The notes: generated by a model from the sequence alone, not told the origin. DNA of 64,000 nt from Sphingorhabdus sp. EL138 (GCF_900258045.1 NZ_OGVD01000002.1:124001-188000); one strand, 5' to 3'. Shown: positions 18,356 to 26,933, counted from the stretch's first letter. A program made the numbers and translations.

Positions 18356-18548
18356 GACGATTATCTCCGGCAATGGCGTTGGTAATGGACTCGGAGAGCT
18401 TCCCTGTTCTCCGCGCCGCAACCCCTGACCATCATGGCCGTAACGGTCAAGTTTATGGCTGTGTTAATGGACGGAATCGTAAGGAATCCAGCGCAACTGT
18501 TGCAATTGCGTTACAAAAGCGTTGTTGGAACGGGTGTTTCGACCGGCT

Positions 18549-19925
18549 TTAGAAACTCATCTCGTCATAAATGTGCGACAAATCGCCATTCCACTCGCCA
18601 TGATAGCGATCAAGCAGTTGAGCAGCTGGTGATTTGCCCTTGGCGACCACATCGCGCAGCGGATCGAGAAAACCGCTTTCATTGTCACCGCTGGTATTCA
18701 GGCGGCCCCGTGCGGTAAGGCCGGCGGAAGCAATATCGAGAATTTCCCCGGCCAGATCGAGCAGCTTGCCGCCATTGGGCAGCGGGGCGCTCAACCCCTG
18801 TTTTGGAACCGCGTTGCGCAAGGCTTCACGTTCTTCCATGCTCCAGCCCTTGACCCGGTCCCAGGCCGCATCAAGCGCAGTCTGGTCATAGAGCAGACCG
18901 ACCCAGAAAGCGGGCAGGGCACAGATACGGTTCCATGGTCCGCCATCGGCGCCGCGCATTTCGAGGAAGCTTTTCAGGCGCACTTCGGGGAAGGCCGTGG
19001 ACAGATGGTCATTCCAATCAGCCATGGTCGGTTTCTCACCGGGCAGGACGGACAATTCGCCCTTCAGGAAATCGCGGAAACTGAGCCCCGCCGCATTGAT
19101 ATATTTGCCGTCGCGAAAGACGAAATACATCGGCACGTCGAGCATATATTCGGCATAGCGTTCATAGCCAAAGCCCTCTTCAAATACGAAGGGCAGCATG
19201 CCGGTGCGGTGCGGATCGGTGTCCGACCAGATATGGCTGCGGAAGCTTTCAAAACCATTGGGCTTGTTTTCGGTGAACGGCGAATTGGCGAACAGCGCGG
19301 TGGCGAGCGGTTGCAGGGCCAGACCGACACGGAATTTCTGCGCCATGTCGGCTTCGCTGGCATAGTCAAGATTGACCTGGATCGTGCAGGTGCGCAGCAT
19401 CATGTCGAGGCCGAGATTGCCGACGGTCGGCATATGGTTCAGCATGATGCCGTAACGCCCCTTGGGCATGATCGGCAGCTCGGCGCGGGTCTTGTCCGGC
19501 CACATGCCCATGCCAAGGAAACCCTTGCCGGTTTTTTCGCCTATGGCTTTGACTTGCTGCAAATGGCGCCCGGTTTCGTTGCAGGTCTCGTGCAGATTTT
19601 CAAGCGGTGCACCGGAAAGTTCTAGCTGCCCGGCTGGCTCCAGGCTGACCGTTCCGTCGTCCCCGGCCATGGCAATGACCTTTCCGTTTTCCTCAACCGG
19701 CTTCCAGCCAAATTCCTGCAGAGCGAGCAGCAGGTCCTTGATCCCGCCAGGCTCGTCATAGCTGGGCGCGTGATGGTCGTTGGTACAATAGACGAATTTC
19801 TCATGCTCGGTACCAATGCGCCACTGGTCTTTTGGCTTCTCGCCGCCTTGCATCGGTTCGATAAGCTGGCTGAAATCCTCGATCACAGGATCGTTGCTAT
19901 TTGAAACTTGTCTCGTGCTCATCAT
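18549..19925 (-). CDS. gshA: Glutamate-cysteine ligase, plant/alphaproteobacterial type
   Basis: 458 residues. It catalyses the ATP-dependent first step of glutathione synthesis in the cytoplasm. Signatures are WRIGTEHEKFVY near the N-terminus, DGTVSLEPAGQLELSGAPLEN, LGMGMWP, KGRYGIMLNHMP and LEMRGADGGPWNRICALPAFWVG. This is the plant-like GshA class found in Alphaproteobacteria. The start has two ATGs in tandem. Repeat copy 2 lies ~70 bp upstream of the start. Confidence 0.95.
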   Translation of the reverse strand: MMSTRQVSNSNDPVIEDFSQLIEPMQGGEKPKDQWRIGTEHEKFVYCTNDHHAPSYDEPGGIKDLLLALQEFGWKPVEENGKVIAMAGDDGTVSLEPAGQLELSGAPLENLHETCNETGRHLQQVKAIGEKTGKGFLGMGMWPDKTRAELPIMPKGRYGIMLNHMPTVGNLGLDMMLRTCTIQVNLDYASEADMAQKFRVGLALQPLATALFANSPFTENKPNGFESFRSHIWSDTDPHRTGMLPFVFEEGFGYERYAEYMLDVPMYFVFRDGKYINAAGLSFRDFLKGELSVLPGEKPTMADWNDHLSTAFPEVRLKSFLEMRGADGGPWNRICALPAFWVGLLYDQTALDAAWDRVKGWSMEEREALRNAVPKQGLSAPLPNGGKLLDLAGEILDIASAGLTARGRLNTSGDNESGFLDPLRDVVAKGKSPAAQLLDRYHGEWNGDLSHIYDEMSF

Positions 19926-19994
19926 TTGCGTTTAGGCAAGTGTCCGAAATATCGCTAGAAATATTTTATTCGGGCGGGAGGAGTCTTTATTTAA

Positions 19995-20210
19995 CCTCAG
20001 GCGCCGGGCGCGGGCATCCGCCCGCTTGGCTACGCGCCATAAGGCGCGGCGGCCGGTCGGCCTTGCCTCGCTACACTCGGACGATGCTCTTTAGGTTTAA
20101 CCAGTTAAATCTGTCACCAGTCCGACGCATAGCGTCGGCAAGCGCGACCGCGCGCCCGAGCTTATGCGAGGAAAGCCAAGCGGGCGGATGCCCGCGCCCG
20201 GCGCCTGAGG
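19995..20210 (+). repeat. Multi-hairpin palindromic intergenic element, copy 2
   Basis: 216 bp, same orientation as copy 1. The end inverted repeats are nearly perfect over ~37 bp (CCTCAGGCGCCGGGCGCGGG at left, CCCGCGCCCGGCGCCTGAGG at right). Inner hairpins include GCGCCataaGGCGC, CGACGCatAGCGTCG and GCGCGaccGCGCGC. The ~31 bp centre (TTAGGTTTAACCAGTTAAAT and on) is unrelated to those of copies 1 and 3. It fills most of the gap between the YqaA-type gene's stop and the gshA start, both on the minus strand. Confidence 0.93.
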
Positions 20211-20220
20211 CTCAAAAAAA

Positions 20221-20802
20221 TTACAGCAGCCACTTGACCGCAACAAAGCCGCCAACGAACAATATCCCGCCGAGCGTTGTCGCCAGCGCAAAATTCTTGT
20301 CGATCCATTCTTTCATCGGTGCGCCAAACTGGGCAAGCAGAACAGCAACAAGGAAGAAGCGAGCGGATCGCGCAATAATGGCTGCAAAGATAAGGATATA
20401 GAGCGGCATGGAAGTGCTGCCCGCAGCTATAGTGATCACCTTGAACGGCAATGGCGTAAACCCGGCGAGCAGGACGACAATCCAGCCTTGCTCGTTAAAA
20501 TTCTGGGCAAACAGGTCGAATTTGTCAGTCACGCCGTAAAATTCAAGGATTGCAATACCAACAGTTTCGAACAGGAAAAAGCCGATCGCATAGCCAAGCA
20601 AAGCGCCCAACACCGACGAAACGGTACAGATGAAAGCATACCAATAGGCGCGTTTCGGCTTGGCCAAACACATCGGCGCAAGCATGACATCGGGCGGAAT
20701 GGGGAAGAAGCTCGACTCTGCAAAGCTGATCCCCGCAAGCCACTTGGTCGCTTGTGGATGACCGGCCTTGTCGAGCATCCATTCGTAAAGGCGTTTGAGC
20801 AT
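20221..20802 (-). CDS. YqaA/DedA-like (VTT domain) inner-membrane protein
   Basis: 193 residues and about five hydrophobic segments. Matches to the YqaA branch of the SNARE-associated/DedA superfamily are FAESSFFPIPPDVMLAPM near the N-terminus and LLAGFTPLPFKVITIAAG in the middle, the re-entrant-loop motifs of this fold. DedA-type proteins include lipid carriers; the YqaA branch is uncharacterised. The gene is flanked by repeat copies 2 and 3 in opposite orientations, 10 bp from each of its ends. Confidence 0.87.
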   Translation of the reverse strand: MLKRLYEWMLDKAGHPQATKWLAGISFAESSFFPIPPDVMLAPMCLAKPKRAYWYAFICTVSSVLGALLGYAIGFFLFETVGIAILEFYGVTDKFDLFAQNFNEQGWIVVLLAGFTPLPFKVITIAAGSTSMPLYILIFAAIIARSARFFLVAVLLAQFGAPMKEWIDKNFALATTLGGILFVGGFVAVKWLL

Positions 20803-20812
20803 TCTTATTGGC

Positions 20813-21042
20813 CCTCAAGCGCCGGGCGCGGGCATCCGCCCGCTTGGCTTTCCTCGCATAAGCTCGGGCGCGCAGTCGCGCTTGCCGACGCGATGCGTTG
20901 GTCCGGTGCCGAACTTAAGGTTATCCTAATCGGGTCTACCCTAGAGAGCATCGTCCGAGCATAGCGAGGCAAGGCCGACCGGCCGCCGCGCCTTGTTGGC
21001 GCGATAGCCAAGCGGGCGGATGCCCGCGCCCGGCGCTTGAGG
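20813..21042 (-). repeat. Multi-hairpin palindromic intergenic element, copy 3 (inverted)
   Basis: 230 bp, inverted relative to copies 1 and 2. The terminal inverted repeats are CCTCAAGCGCCGGGCGCGGG and its complement. Halves are conserved with the other copies (AGAGCATCGTCCGAG marks the conserved boundary), but the ~46 bp centre (around 20900-20946) is unique and contains GGTCC/GGACC-like and GGGTctACCC pairings. A further end fragment (CGGCGCCCGGCGCTTGAGGG, ~21058-21077) follows after a short A-rich spacer. The element lies between the AGCS stop and the YqaA-type start. Confidence 0.92.
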
Positions 21043-21087
21043 GCCAAAAAAGAATCTCGGCGCCCGGCGCTTGAGGGAATCAAAAAC

Positions 21088-22659
21088 CTAATGCCCCGCT
21101 GCCCCCGACACTTCCTCTTGCAGTTCCTTCGGCGTCTCGCGGCCGTGGTCGGTGCCCGCTGTCCGGTTGCCCTTGGCGAGGGCAAAGACCACGCCGGACA
21201 AGGCAAGCAGGGCTACAATATTCGGCAGCGTCATAACGGCGTTCGAAATATCGCCCAGGCGCCAGACCAGTTGCAGGGGTGCGAAGGAACCGAAGAAGAT
21301 CACCACGCACCACAAGACGCGCCAGATAAAGTGCAGTTTTTTCTCACCGCTCAGGCTCGCACCGGGCAGCAGGTCGTAAAGATAGGTGATCGCGCGCTCG
21401 CCATAATAGCTCCAGGTGAGCAGGGTGGTGAACACGAACAGGATCAGCGCGACCGAGACAATCAACGTGCCGATGGGAATGCTGAACACTTCAAACGGGA
21501 AGGCTGCACCATAAGCGCCCGATGTCATGGCAAAGCCATTGAGGTCGGATTGCCAGGCATGTTCGACCACGGTTTTGACGCCATTGGCATCAGTCACGGT
21601 GAAGTCGCCGGCGACCGTCAGCATGACCAAGGCGGTCATGGTGCAAATCACGATGGTGTCGATAAACGTGCCCATCATCGCAAAACGGCCCTGTGCCGCT
21701 GGATCATTGGTCTGTGCAACAGCATGGGCAATCGGGGTGGAACCCTGACCCGCCTCGTTGGAGAACAGCCCGCGCGCAACACCGGCGCGAATGGCAATCA
21801 TAATCATCGCGCCAAGGAAACCACCGGCCGCGGCGTCATAGCCAAATGCGCCTGCAAAGATGCGGGAGAAGGTTTCCGGCAGATAAGGCAGGTTGATCAT
21901 CAAGGCGATGAAAGCCATCACCAGATAAGCGGCCGCCATCCAAGGAACGATCGTTTCAGCGACTTTACCGATGGATTTGATACCGCCAATAATGACCGCG
22001 AAAACCGCAACAGCAGCAACTGCACCACCAATCCATTCCTCGACACCGAACAGTTCATTGGCGCTATCCCCCAGACTATTCGCCTGAATACCATTGCCGG
22101 TAACCAGCGCGGAAAATAGCGCGCCGATACAGAAAAGCACCGCCAGCCAGGTCCATTTCGGGCCAAGACCAAGGGTAATATAGGTCATGGGTCCGCCGCG
22201 ATAAGTGCCATCTTCGGCTTGTTCGCGGAAGCGGATGGCCAGCGACCCTTCGGCAAAGGCGAGCGCCATGCCGAACAGAGCGGTGATCCACATCCAGAAA
22301 ATTGCACCCGGCCCGCCGAGTGTAATGGCCGTCGCAACGCCCGCGAGATTGCCGGTACCCACTTGCCCGGAAAGGGCCGTCGACAGGGCTGCGAAGGGAG
22401 AAATCTCACCCGCGCCTTTACTGTCGGATTTCTTGAAAAGGCCAGCGAGGGCCGGGAACAGGCGGCGCAGCGGATAGCCGCGCAGACCGATCATGAAATA
22501 GATACCGGCGCCCAGCAGGATGATTACCATCGGCGGAATTGGCTGACCAGCAATGGCTATAACCGCTTCGCCATTCCAGGTCCCGCCCCAGATAAAGTCC
22601 GATACATTGGTGACCGGCTGAATAGCCGCTTCAAACCCCGAAACTGGCGCTGTACTCAC
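21088..22659 (-). CDS. Sodium:alanine/amino-acid symporter (AGCS family)
   Basis: 523 residues with about 11 helices. AGCS signatures are ALSTALSGQVGTGNLAGVAT (sodium/substrate site), IFWMWITALFGMALAFAEGS, GGPMTYI, FSNEAGQGSTPIAHA and WSYYGERAITYL. It would import alanine or glycine with Na+ across the inner membrane. The C-terminus carries a cytoplasmic tail. The 3' end is followed by the partial repeat end and copy 3. Its 5' region is shared with the divergent DUF2855 gene. Confidence 0.93.
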   Translation of the reverse strand: MSTAPVSGFEAAIQPVTNVSDFIWGGTWNGEAVIAIAGQPIPPMVIILLGAGIYFMIGLRGYPLRRLFPALAGLFKKSDSKGAGEISPFAALSTALSGQVGTGNLAGVATAITLGGPGAIFWMWITALFGMALAFAEGSLAIRFREQAEDGTYRGGPMTYITLGLGPKWTWLAVLFCIGALFSALVTGNGIQANSLGDSANELFGVEEWIGGAVAAVAVFAVIIGGIKSIGKVAETIVPWMAAAYLVMAFIALMINLPYLPETFSRIFAGAFGYDAAAGGFLGAMIMIAIRAGVARGLFSNEAGQGSTPIAHAVAQTNDPAAQGRFAMMGTFIDTIVICTMTALVMLTVAGDFTVTDANGVKTVVEHAWQSDLNGFAMTSGAYGAAFPFEVFSIPIGTLIVSVALILFVFTTLLTWSYYGERAITYLYDLLPGASLSGEKKLHFIWRVLWCVVIFFGSFAPLQLVWRLGDISNAVMTLPNIVALLALSGVVFALAKGNRTAGTDHGRETPKELQEEVSGAAGH

Positions 22660-22714
22660 TCAAATTCTCCCCGTATCGCGCATTTTGGCGCTGAAAACTC
22701 CACCCTGTTCGGGC

Positions 22715-22729
22715 TGTAATTTAATTACA
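22715..22729. promoter_or_regulatory. Palindromic operator candidate TGTAAT-tta-ATTACA
   Basis: A 6-bp-arm perfect inverted repeat with a 3-bp spacer lies in the 195 bp region between the divergent AGCS and DUF2855 genes, 55 bp upstream of the AGCS start. Size and symmetry suit a dimeric repressor site. No regulator gene is adjacent, so the factor is unknown. Confidence 0.35.
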
Positions 22730-22854
22730 ATCGCAACAGGATTAGCAGTCCCGCCGTTTTTGGCAAATGCTTTTGCCAATCGCGCGTGAAAGCCTATGAT
22801 AAAGTTAGAAAATCAAAACCAATATGATGATTCTTTGACAGATGGAGCAGCCAA

Positions 22855-23934
22855 ATGAGTGACCAGACAAGCAGCCTATGGGTGAAAAAGGCGGATCTTC
22901 CGCAAAGCGAGTGGCACGCGGGACTTTCGCCGGAGCTTGGCGAAGGTCAGGTTTTGCTGGAGATCCAGAAATATGCGCTGACTGCCAACAACATCACCTA
23001 TGCAGCGGTTGGTGACGGCTTTGGTTACTGGAATTTCTTCCCGACCGGGGATGCGGACTGGGGTATTGTGCCGGTCTGGGGCTTTGCCAAAGTGGCGGCT
23101 TCGCAAAATGCCGATATTGCGATTGGCGAGCGGGTTTACGGCTATCTGCCAATGGCCAGCCACTTGGTTGTATCCCCGGGCAATGTTACCGAGGCGGGAT
23201 TTGTTGATCATGCCGAACATCGTCAAGGGCTGGCGATCATCTACAATCAATATCACCGTCTCGGCATGGATGTAGGGGAGATGGAAGAGGAGCGTGCGCT
23301 CTATCAGCCGCTGTTCACGACCAGCTTTTTGATCGAAGACATGATGCGCAAAGCCGATTGGCATGGCGCGGATGCGGTGCTGCTCACCAGTGCATCTTCC
23401 AAAACGGCGCTGGGTCTTGCGGTGGTTGCCAAGAATCTCAGCCCCGATATCAAGCGCATCGGTCTGACTTCGGCCGGCAACAAGGCGTTTGTTGAAGGAA
23501 CCGGGCTTTATGATGAGGTGCTGACCTATGATGATCTGTCCAGCGCCGATGCATCGCAGAATATCGTATCGGTTGACTTTGCCGGCAACAGCGCGCTGCT
23601 TACCGCGATCCACGCGCATTGGGATGCCAATCTGAAGTTCAGCTCCATGGTGGGGGCCACTCATTTTGAGGAACGCAAGGGTACAGGCGATCTGAAGGGC
23701 CCTGCGCCGGTGCTGTTTTTCGCGCCAACAGTGGCTGAAACGCTGATGAAAGAAGTTGGCCCTGCAACGTTTCGCGCGATGGTGGATGAACAATTTGCCG
23801 CTTTTGTTGCGAGTGTGGCGAACCATCTCTCGGTTGAACATCTCTCAGGGCAGGATGCCTTGCAAAGCGCCTATCTCGAAATGCTGGCCAACAAGGTTGC
23901 ACCCAGTCGCGGTTTGATCTGCGCGCTGGGTTGA
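22855..23934 (+). CDS. DUF2855 family protein (MDR/quinone-oxidoreductase-like)
   Basis: 359 residues, the usual family length. The N-terminal part (GEGQVLLEIQKYALTANNITYAAVGDGFGYWNFFP) resembles the GroES-like fold of zinc-free medium-chain dehydrogenases. The middle (ADAVLLTSASSKTALGLA) and SVDFAGNSALLTAI are the family's Rossmann-like part. The usual GxGxxG is not clear, so an NAD(P)H-dependent activity is only inferred. It is transcribed divergently from the AGCS symporter. Confidence 0.85.
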   Translation: MSDQTSSLWVKKADLPQSEWHAGLSPELGEGQVLLEIQKYALTANNITYAAVGDGFGYWNFFPTGDADWGIVPVWGFAKVAASQNADIAIGERVYGYLPMASHLVVSPGNVTEAGFVDHAEHRQGLAIIYNQYHRLGMDVGEMEEERALYQPLFTTSFLIEDMMRKADWHGADAVLLTSASSKTALGLAVVAKNLSPDIKRIGLTSAGNKAFVEGTGLYDEVLTYDDLSSADASQNIVSVDFAGNSALLTAIHAHWDANLKFSSMVGATHFEERKGTGDLKGPAPVLFFAPTVAETLMKEVGPATFRAMVDEQFAAFVASVANHLSVEHLSGQDALQSAYLEMLANKVAPSRGLICALG

Positions 23935-24007
23935 GAATGAATAAGCGTTGATTATCAACACAGAAGGGCAGATAACAGCCTGAACGGGGTCGCGCCTAGG
24001 GGACGAC

Positions 24008-25795
24008 ATGACTGAAACACCGGTTTCCGGACCAAATCTGGCCCGCCACGCGCTATTTGATGGCGTGTCGGAGGCGGCGCTCGATGCACTGGAATCGGTG
24101 TCCACGCTGAAGCCCGTATCAGGTGGCGAAAATCTCGTCGTGCAGGGCGATGACGCCGACGCGCTCTATTTTGTCGAATCCGGCCGGTTCCGCGTGGTGG
24201 TCAACAAGGTCCATATTGTCGCACATATCGAAGCCGGAGAAGCGGTCGGCGAGCTGGCTTTTTTCGCAGGCGGCAAGCGCACCGCCGATGTGATTGCGAT
24301 GCGCGATTCGGTTGTGCTGGAAGTGTCGCGCCAAGCGTTTGACAATATCGCCCTTGATCATCCGGAACTGACCCAGGCGATGCTGAAACTGGTATCGGAG
24401 CGCCTTGCCGTCGCCACGGCGCGCACGGTATCGGTATCAACCGGAACGCCGCGTGTAATTGCCTTGCTACCAGCCGGAACCAGCCAATTGCCCGACGGTT
24501 TACTGTCGCGGTTAGCGGCTGCCTTTGAAGCGGTGTTGAAAGACGATACTCCAATCATCGCAGTGGATCAGGGGACAAATGAAGCCTCCGGCGGTGCGGC
24601 CTATCAGGCTTGGCTGGCGGAGCAGGAAGCCAAGGGTGCATATGTTCTGATTGACGGTAGCGGGTCGGAGGAATGGGGCGGTCAGGTCTGCCGCAATGCC
24701 GATGCTCTGGTCATGGTCGGCTGTCCGGGGCGGGCCGAACCCGAGCCCAATGCTATGGAACAGACGGCAATGCGCTGGATTGCTCCGCCGCAGCGGTCCC
24801 TGTTGCTGGTGCGGGAAAAGGCCGAAAAAACAATCACCAAAAGCGCCCAATGGATCGGCCCTCGCGAACCGAAACTACACCATCATGCCGCTCTTGATAG
24901 CGATGCCGATTTCACCAAGGTTGCCCGCTTCTTGACGGGTCGTGCAGTCGGCCTTGTCCTTGCTGGCGGTGGGGCGCTGGGCTGCGCGCATCTGGGTGTC
25001 GTGCAGGCGCTGAGACAGGCCGATATTCCGATCGACTTTATCGGCGGAGCCAGTGCTGGCGCGGCGATGGGCGGCGCGATTGCCCGCGGGATGACGGTCG
25101 AGGAAACGCTCGACCAGATGGAAGCGATGTTCATCAAGGCCAAGGCGATGCGGCGGTTGACGCTGCCGCTCTACTCATTGCTCGATCCCACGGTGTTCGA
25201 TGCCGAGCTGCGTCAACGATACGGGACCAAGGACATTGCCGATCAACCGATTAATTTCTTTGGCGTTTCTACCAATCTGTCGACCAATGGCCTGCACGTC
25301 CACCGGCGCGGTCCGCTGTGGGAATGCGTCCGTGCTTCGGGATCGCTGCCGACCATATTGCCGCCCTTTATCGATAGCGATGGCAATATTCTTGTCGACG
25401 GCGGGGTGCTCGACAATGTGCCGGTCAAGGTGATGCATGGCCTGAAAACCGGTCCCAATATCGTGGTGTCGCTGGGCGATCCTGACGAGATCTGGCGCAC
25501 CGATGTAGAATATGAAGATATCCGCGGGCGCTGGACATTGATGAAGGACGTGCTGCTACGCAAAAAACGCGAGGCGGAGTTCCCCTCGATAGTCGAGATC
25601 ATGTCCCGGTCGATGGTGGTGGCCAGCCGGATGGCATCGAAAGAAATGCTCGGCGATCAGGACCTGCTGGTGAACCCCCCAATCATCCCCGACATGCAGA
25701 TTCTCGATTGGCATCTGGGGCGCGAGCTGGCCGAAATGGCAGAAGAATATATCACCAGCCAGGTCATCGAAAGCGCAGGCCTGAAACATTTGTAA
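24008..25795 (+). CDS. Patatin-like phospholipase with N-terminal cyclic-nucleotide-binding domain
   Basis: 595 residues. An N-terminal CNB/CRP-type sensor domain (~10-130) includes GDDADALYFVESGRFRVVV and GEAVGELAFFAGGKRTADV. A linker (~150-300) follows. The patatin domain (~310-500) has the oxyanion-hole GGGALGCAHLG, nucleophile Ser in GGASAGAAMGG and catalytic Asp in VDGGVLDNVPV. This is the neuropathy-target-esterase-like layout, with a single CNB domain. It probably hydrolyses phospholipid or lysophospholipid at the inner membrane. No adenylate cyclase is nearby. Confidence 0.92.
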   Translation: MTETPVSGPNLARHALFDGVSEAALDALESVSTLKPVSGGENLVVQGDDADALYFVESGRFRVVVNKVHIVAHIEAGEAVGELAFFAGGKRTADVIAMRDSVVLEVSRQAFDNIALDHPELTQAMLKLVSERLAVATARTVSVSTGTPRVIALLPAGTSQLPDGLLSRLAAAFEAVLKDDTPIIAVDQGTNEASGGAAYQAWLAEQEAKGAYVLIDGSGSEEWGGQVCRNADALVMVGCPGRAEPEPNAMEQTAMRWIAPPQRSLLLVREKAEKTITKSAQWIGPREPKLHHHAALDSDADFTKVARFLTGRAVGLVLAGGGALGCAHLGVVQALRQADIPIDFIGGASAGAAMGGAIARGMTVEETLDQMEAMFIKAKAMRRLTLPLYSLLDPTVFDAELRQRYGTKDIADQPINFFGVSTNLSTNGLHVHRRGPLWECVRASGSLPTILPPFIDSDGNILVDGGVLDNVPVKVMHGLKTGPNIVVSLGDPDEIWRTDVEYEDIRGRWTLMKDVLLRKKREAEFPSIVEIMSRSMVVASRMASKEMLGDQDLLVNPPIIPDMQILDWHLGRELAEMAEEYITSQVIESAGLKHL

Positions 25796-25797
25796 TT

Positions 25798-25817
25798 GCT
25801 TGCCGCGCGCGGCAAGC
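25798..25817. terminator. Perfect 20-bp palindrome after the patatin gene
   Basis: GCTTGCCGCGCGCGGCAAGC begins three bases after the patatin stop. As RNA it forms a GC-rich hairpin directly after the stop codon. There is no following U-run, so it may protect the 3' end or stop transcription only weakly. Confidence 0.5.
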
Positions 25818-25921
25818 TTGGTACGGGCAATCGAATAGACGCATCATGTACCTGCAAAAAAGGGGAGGATTTTGCACGGTGTCTGCATTAAACAGCGATT
25901 CCCCCGATATCAGGATGACTT

Positions 25922-26578
25922 ATGACCCCCACCACCAATCCCCCACAAGCTCTTGAGTTTCAATGTGAATGCGGTGCCATTCATGGTGTTGTGCGCGAGT
26001 CCTTTCCGCCAAACGGCCGCCGTCTGGTTTGCCATTGCAATGATTGTCAGGCCTTTGCCCATTATCTGGACAGGGAAAAACAGATATTGGACGACCATGC
26101 CGGGACGCATGTCTACCAGATGGATTCATCGAAATTCACCATCAGCAAAGGACAGGACAAGCTTGCCTGTGTGACCGTTACCGGCGGGCCGCTGCTGCGC
26201 TGGTATTGCGCGACATGCAAAACACCGATTGCCAATACGCTTAGCTCCACGCGCTTTCCGTTTCTCTCGTTGATCCTGTCGGCCTTTGATCAGGGAAAAA
26301 CCGATGCAATGCTGGGATCGGCTGTCGAACATGTTGCGATACCATCCGGTGCCGGCGATCCCGGCAAGGTCAAGACCGCTGGAATGGCGGGCATGTTGTG
26401 GCAGTTGCTGGTCCGCGTGATCAAGGCACGGTTCAACCCGGAGCTGAAAAAATCGCCGCTATTTGATGACGCCACGGGTAAACCGCTGGCTGAGCCAATC
26501 AAGCTGGAGCGTTCAGAACGGTTGGCGATTGACGAAAAGGCAGATATTTACCGCGAGGTTTTGGCAGAGGCTCAATAG
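25922..26578 (+). CDS. DUF6151/GFA-like zinc-binding protein
   Basis: 218 residues. The cysteine pattern CECGAIHGVV, CHCNDCQAF and YCATCKTPIANT is that of glutathione-dependent formaldehyde-activating-like (GFA/CENP-V fold) zinc domains. The C-terminal half (~130-218) is specific to the DUF6151 group. The CxC-CxCxxC-CxxC array would bind two zinc ions. No formaldehyde-pathway gene is near, so a GFA function should not be assumed. Start is ATG 25922, 127 bp after the patatin stop. Confidence 0.8.
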   Translation: MTPTTNPPQALEFQCECGAIHGVVRESFPPNGRRLVCHCNDCQAFAHYLDREKQILDDHAGTHVYQMDSSKFTISKGQDKLACVTVTGGPLLRWYCATCKTPIANTLSSTRFPFLSLILSAFDQGKTDAMLGSAVEHVAIPSGAGDPGKVKTAGMAGMLWQLLVRVIKARFNPELKKSPLFDDATGKPLAEPIKLERSERLAIDEKADIYREVLAEAQ

Positions 26579-26600
26579 GCGATTGTGTCGTCCAGCTTCA

Positions 26601-26630
26601 ACGTCCGCTATGGATGCTAAAACGGACATT
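26601..26630. repeat. Degenerate GTCCGCTTTCG palindrome family member
   Basis: GTCCG (26603-26607) and CGGAC (26623-26627) are inverted arms of a ~28 bp element with an A/T-rich centre. It is similar to elements at 27301, 28261, 41560, 45187 and 56240, and lies in the 355 bp gene-free stretch before the ABM gene. Confidence 0.5.
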
Positions 26631-26842
26631 AGGAGTGCAGAACCTGCCATTCAGCAAACGACCCGATGTCCGGCATTGAACCTTCCAGTCTTAAGCTTCC
26701 GAACACGGACATATTCTGTTGACGAAGTCGGTAGATGGGAGGGTTGTCGGCTGCTCCGGATTTGTCCGCAACCAGATGTCTTCAGTATCTGAAAGTTGAT
26801 CAACTTGGCCTAAGTCGTTCAATTCACTGTCATAAAACACTA

Positions 26843-26860
26843 CTGACACAATGTTGTCAG
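26843..26860. promoter_or_regulatory. Operator-like inverted repeat CTGACA-n6-TGTCAG
   Basis: Perfect 6-bp arms (CTGACA 26843-26848, TGTCAG 26855-26860) lie 74 bp upstream of the ABM start, with a further CTGTCA-like half site at ~26826. The geometry suits a dimeric repressor. No regulator gene is nearby, so the binding factor is unknown. Confidence 0.4.
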
Positions 26861-26933
26861 GAGGGGTTCTGTATATCGAATTCACCGGAGGCGAATTGAA
26901 CCACGCTTTGGTTGTATATGAAAGGAAAATGAT

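Larger units (their letters stand above)
26579..26933. other. 355 bp intergenic stretch upstream of the ABM gene
   Basis: No convincing gene is present: short open frames on the minus strand here lack family signatures and ribosome binding sites. It contains the degenerate palindrome at 26601-26630 and the operator-like inverted repeat at 26843-26860. A purine-rich GAAAGGAAAATGAT precedes the ABM start. Confidence 0.6.

Noticed and set aside
21037-22119. 360-codon plus-strand open frame opposite the AGCS symporter
   Set aside because: Begins inside repeat copy 3 and has shadow-type composition rich in His, Gln and Asn.
26691-26885. 64-codon minus-strand open frame in the intergenic stretch before the ABM gene
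   Set aside because: No ribosome binding site, no family signature, and it covers the operator-like inverted repeat.
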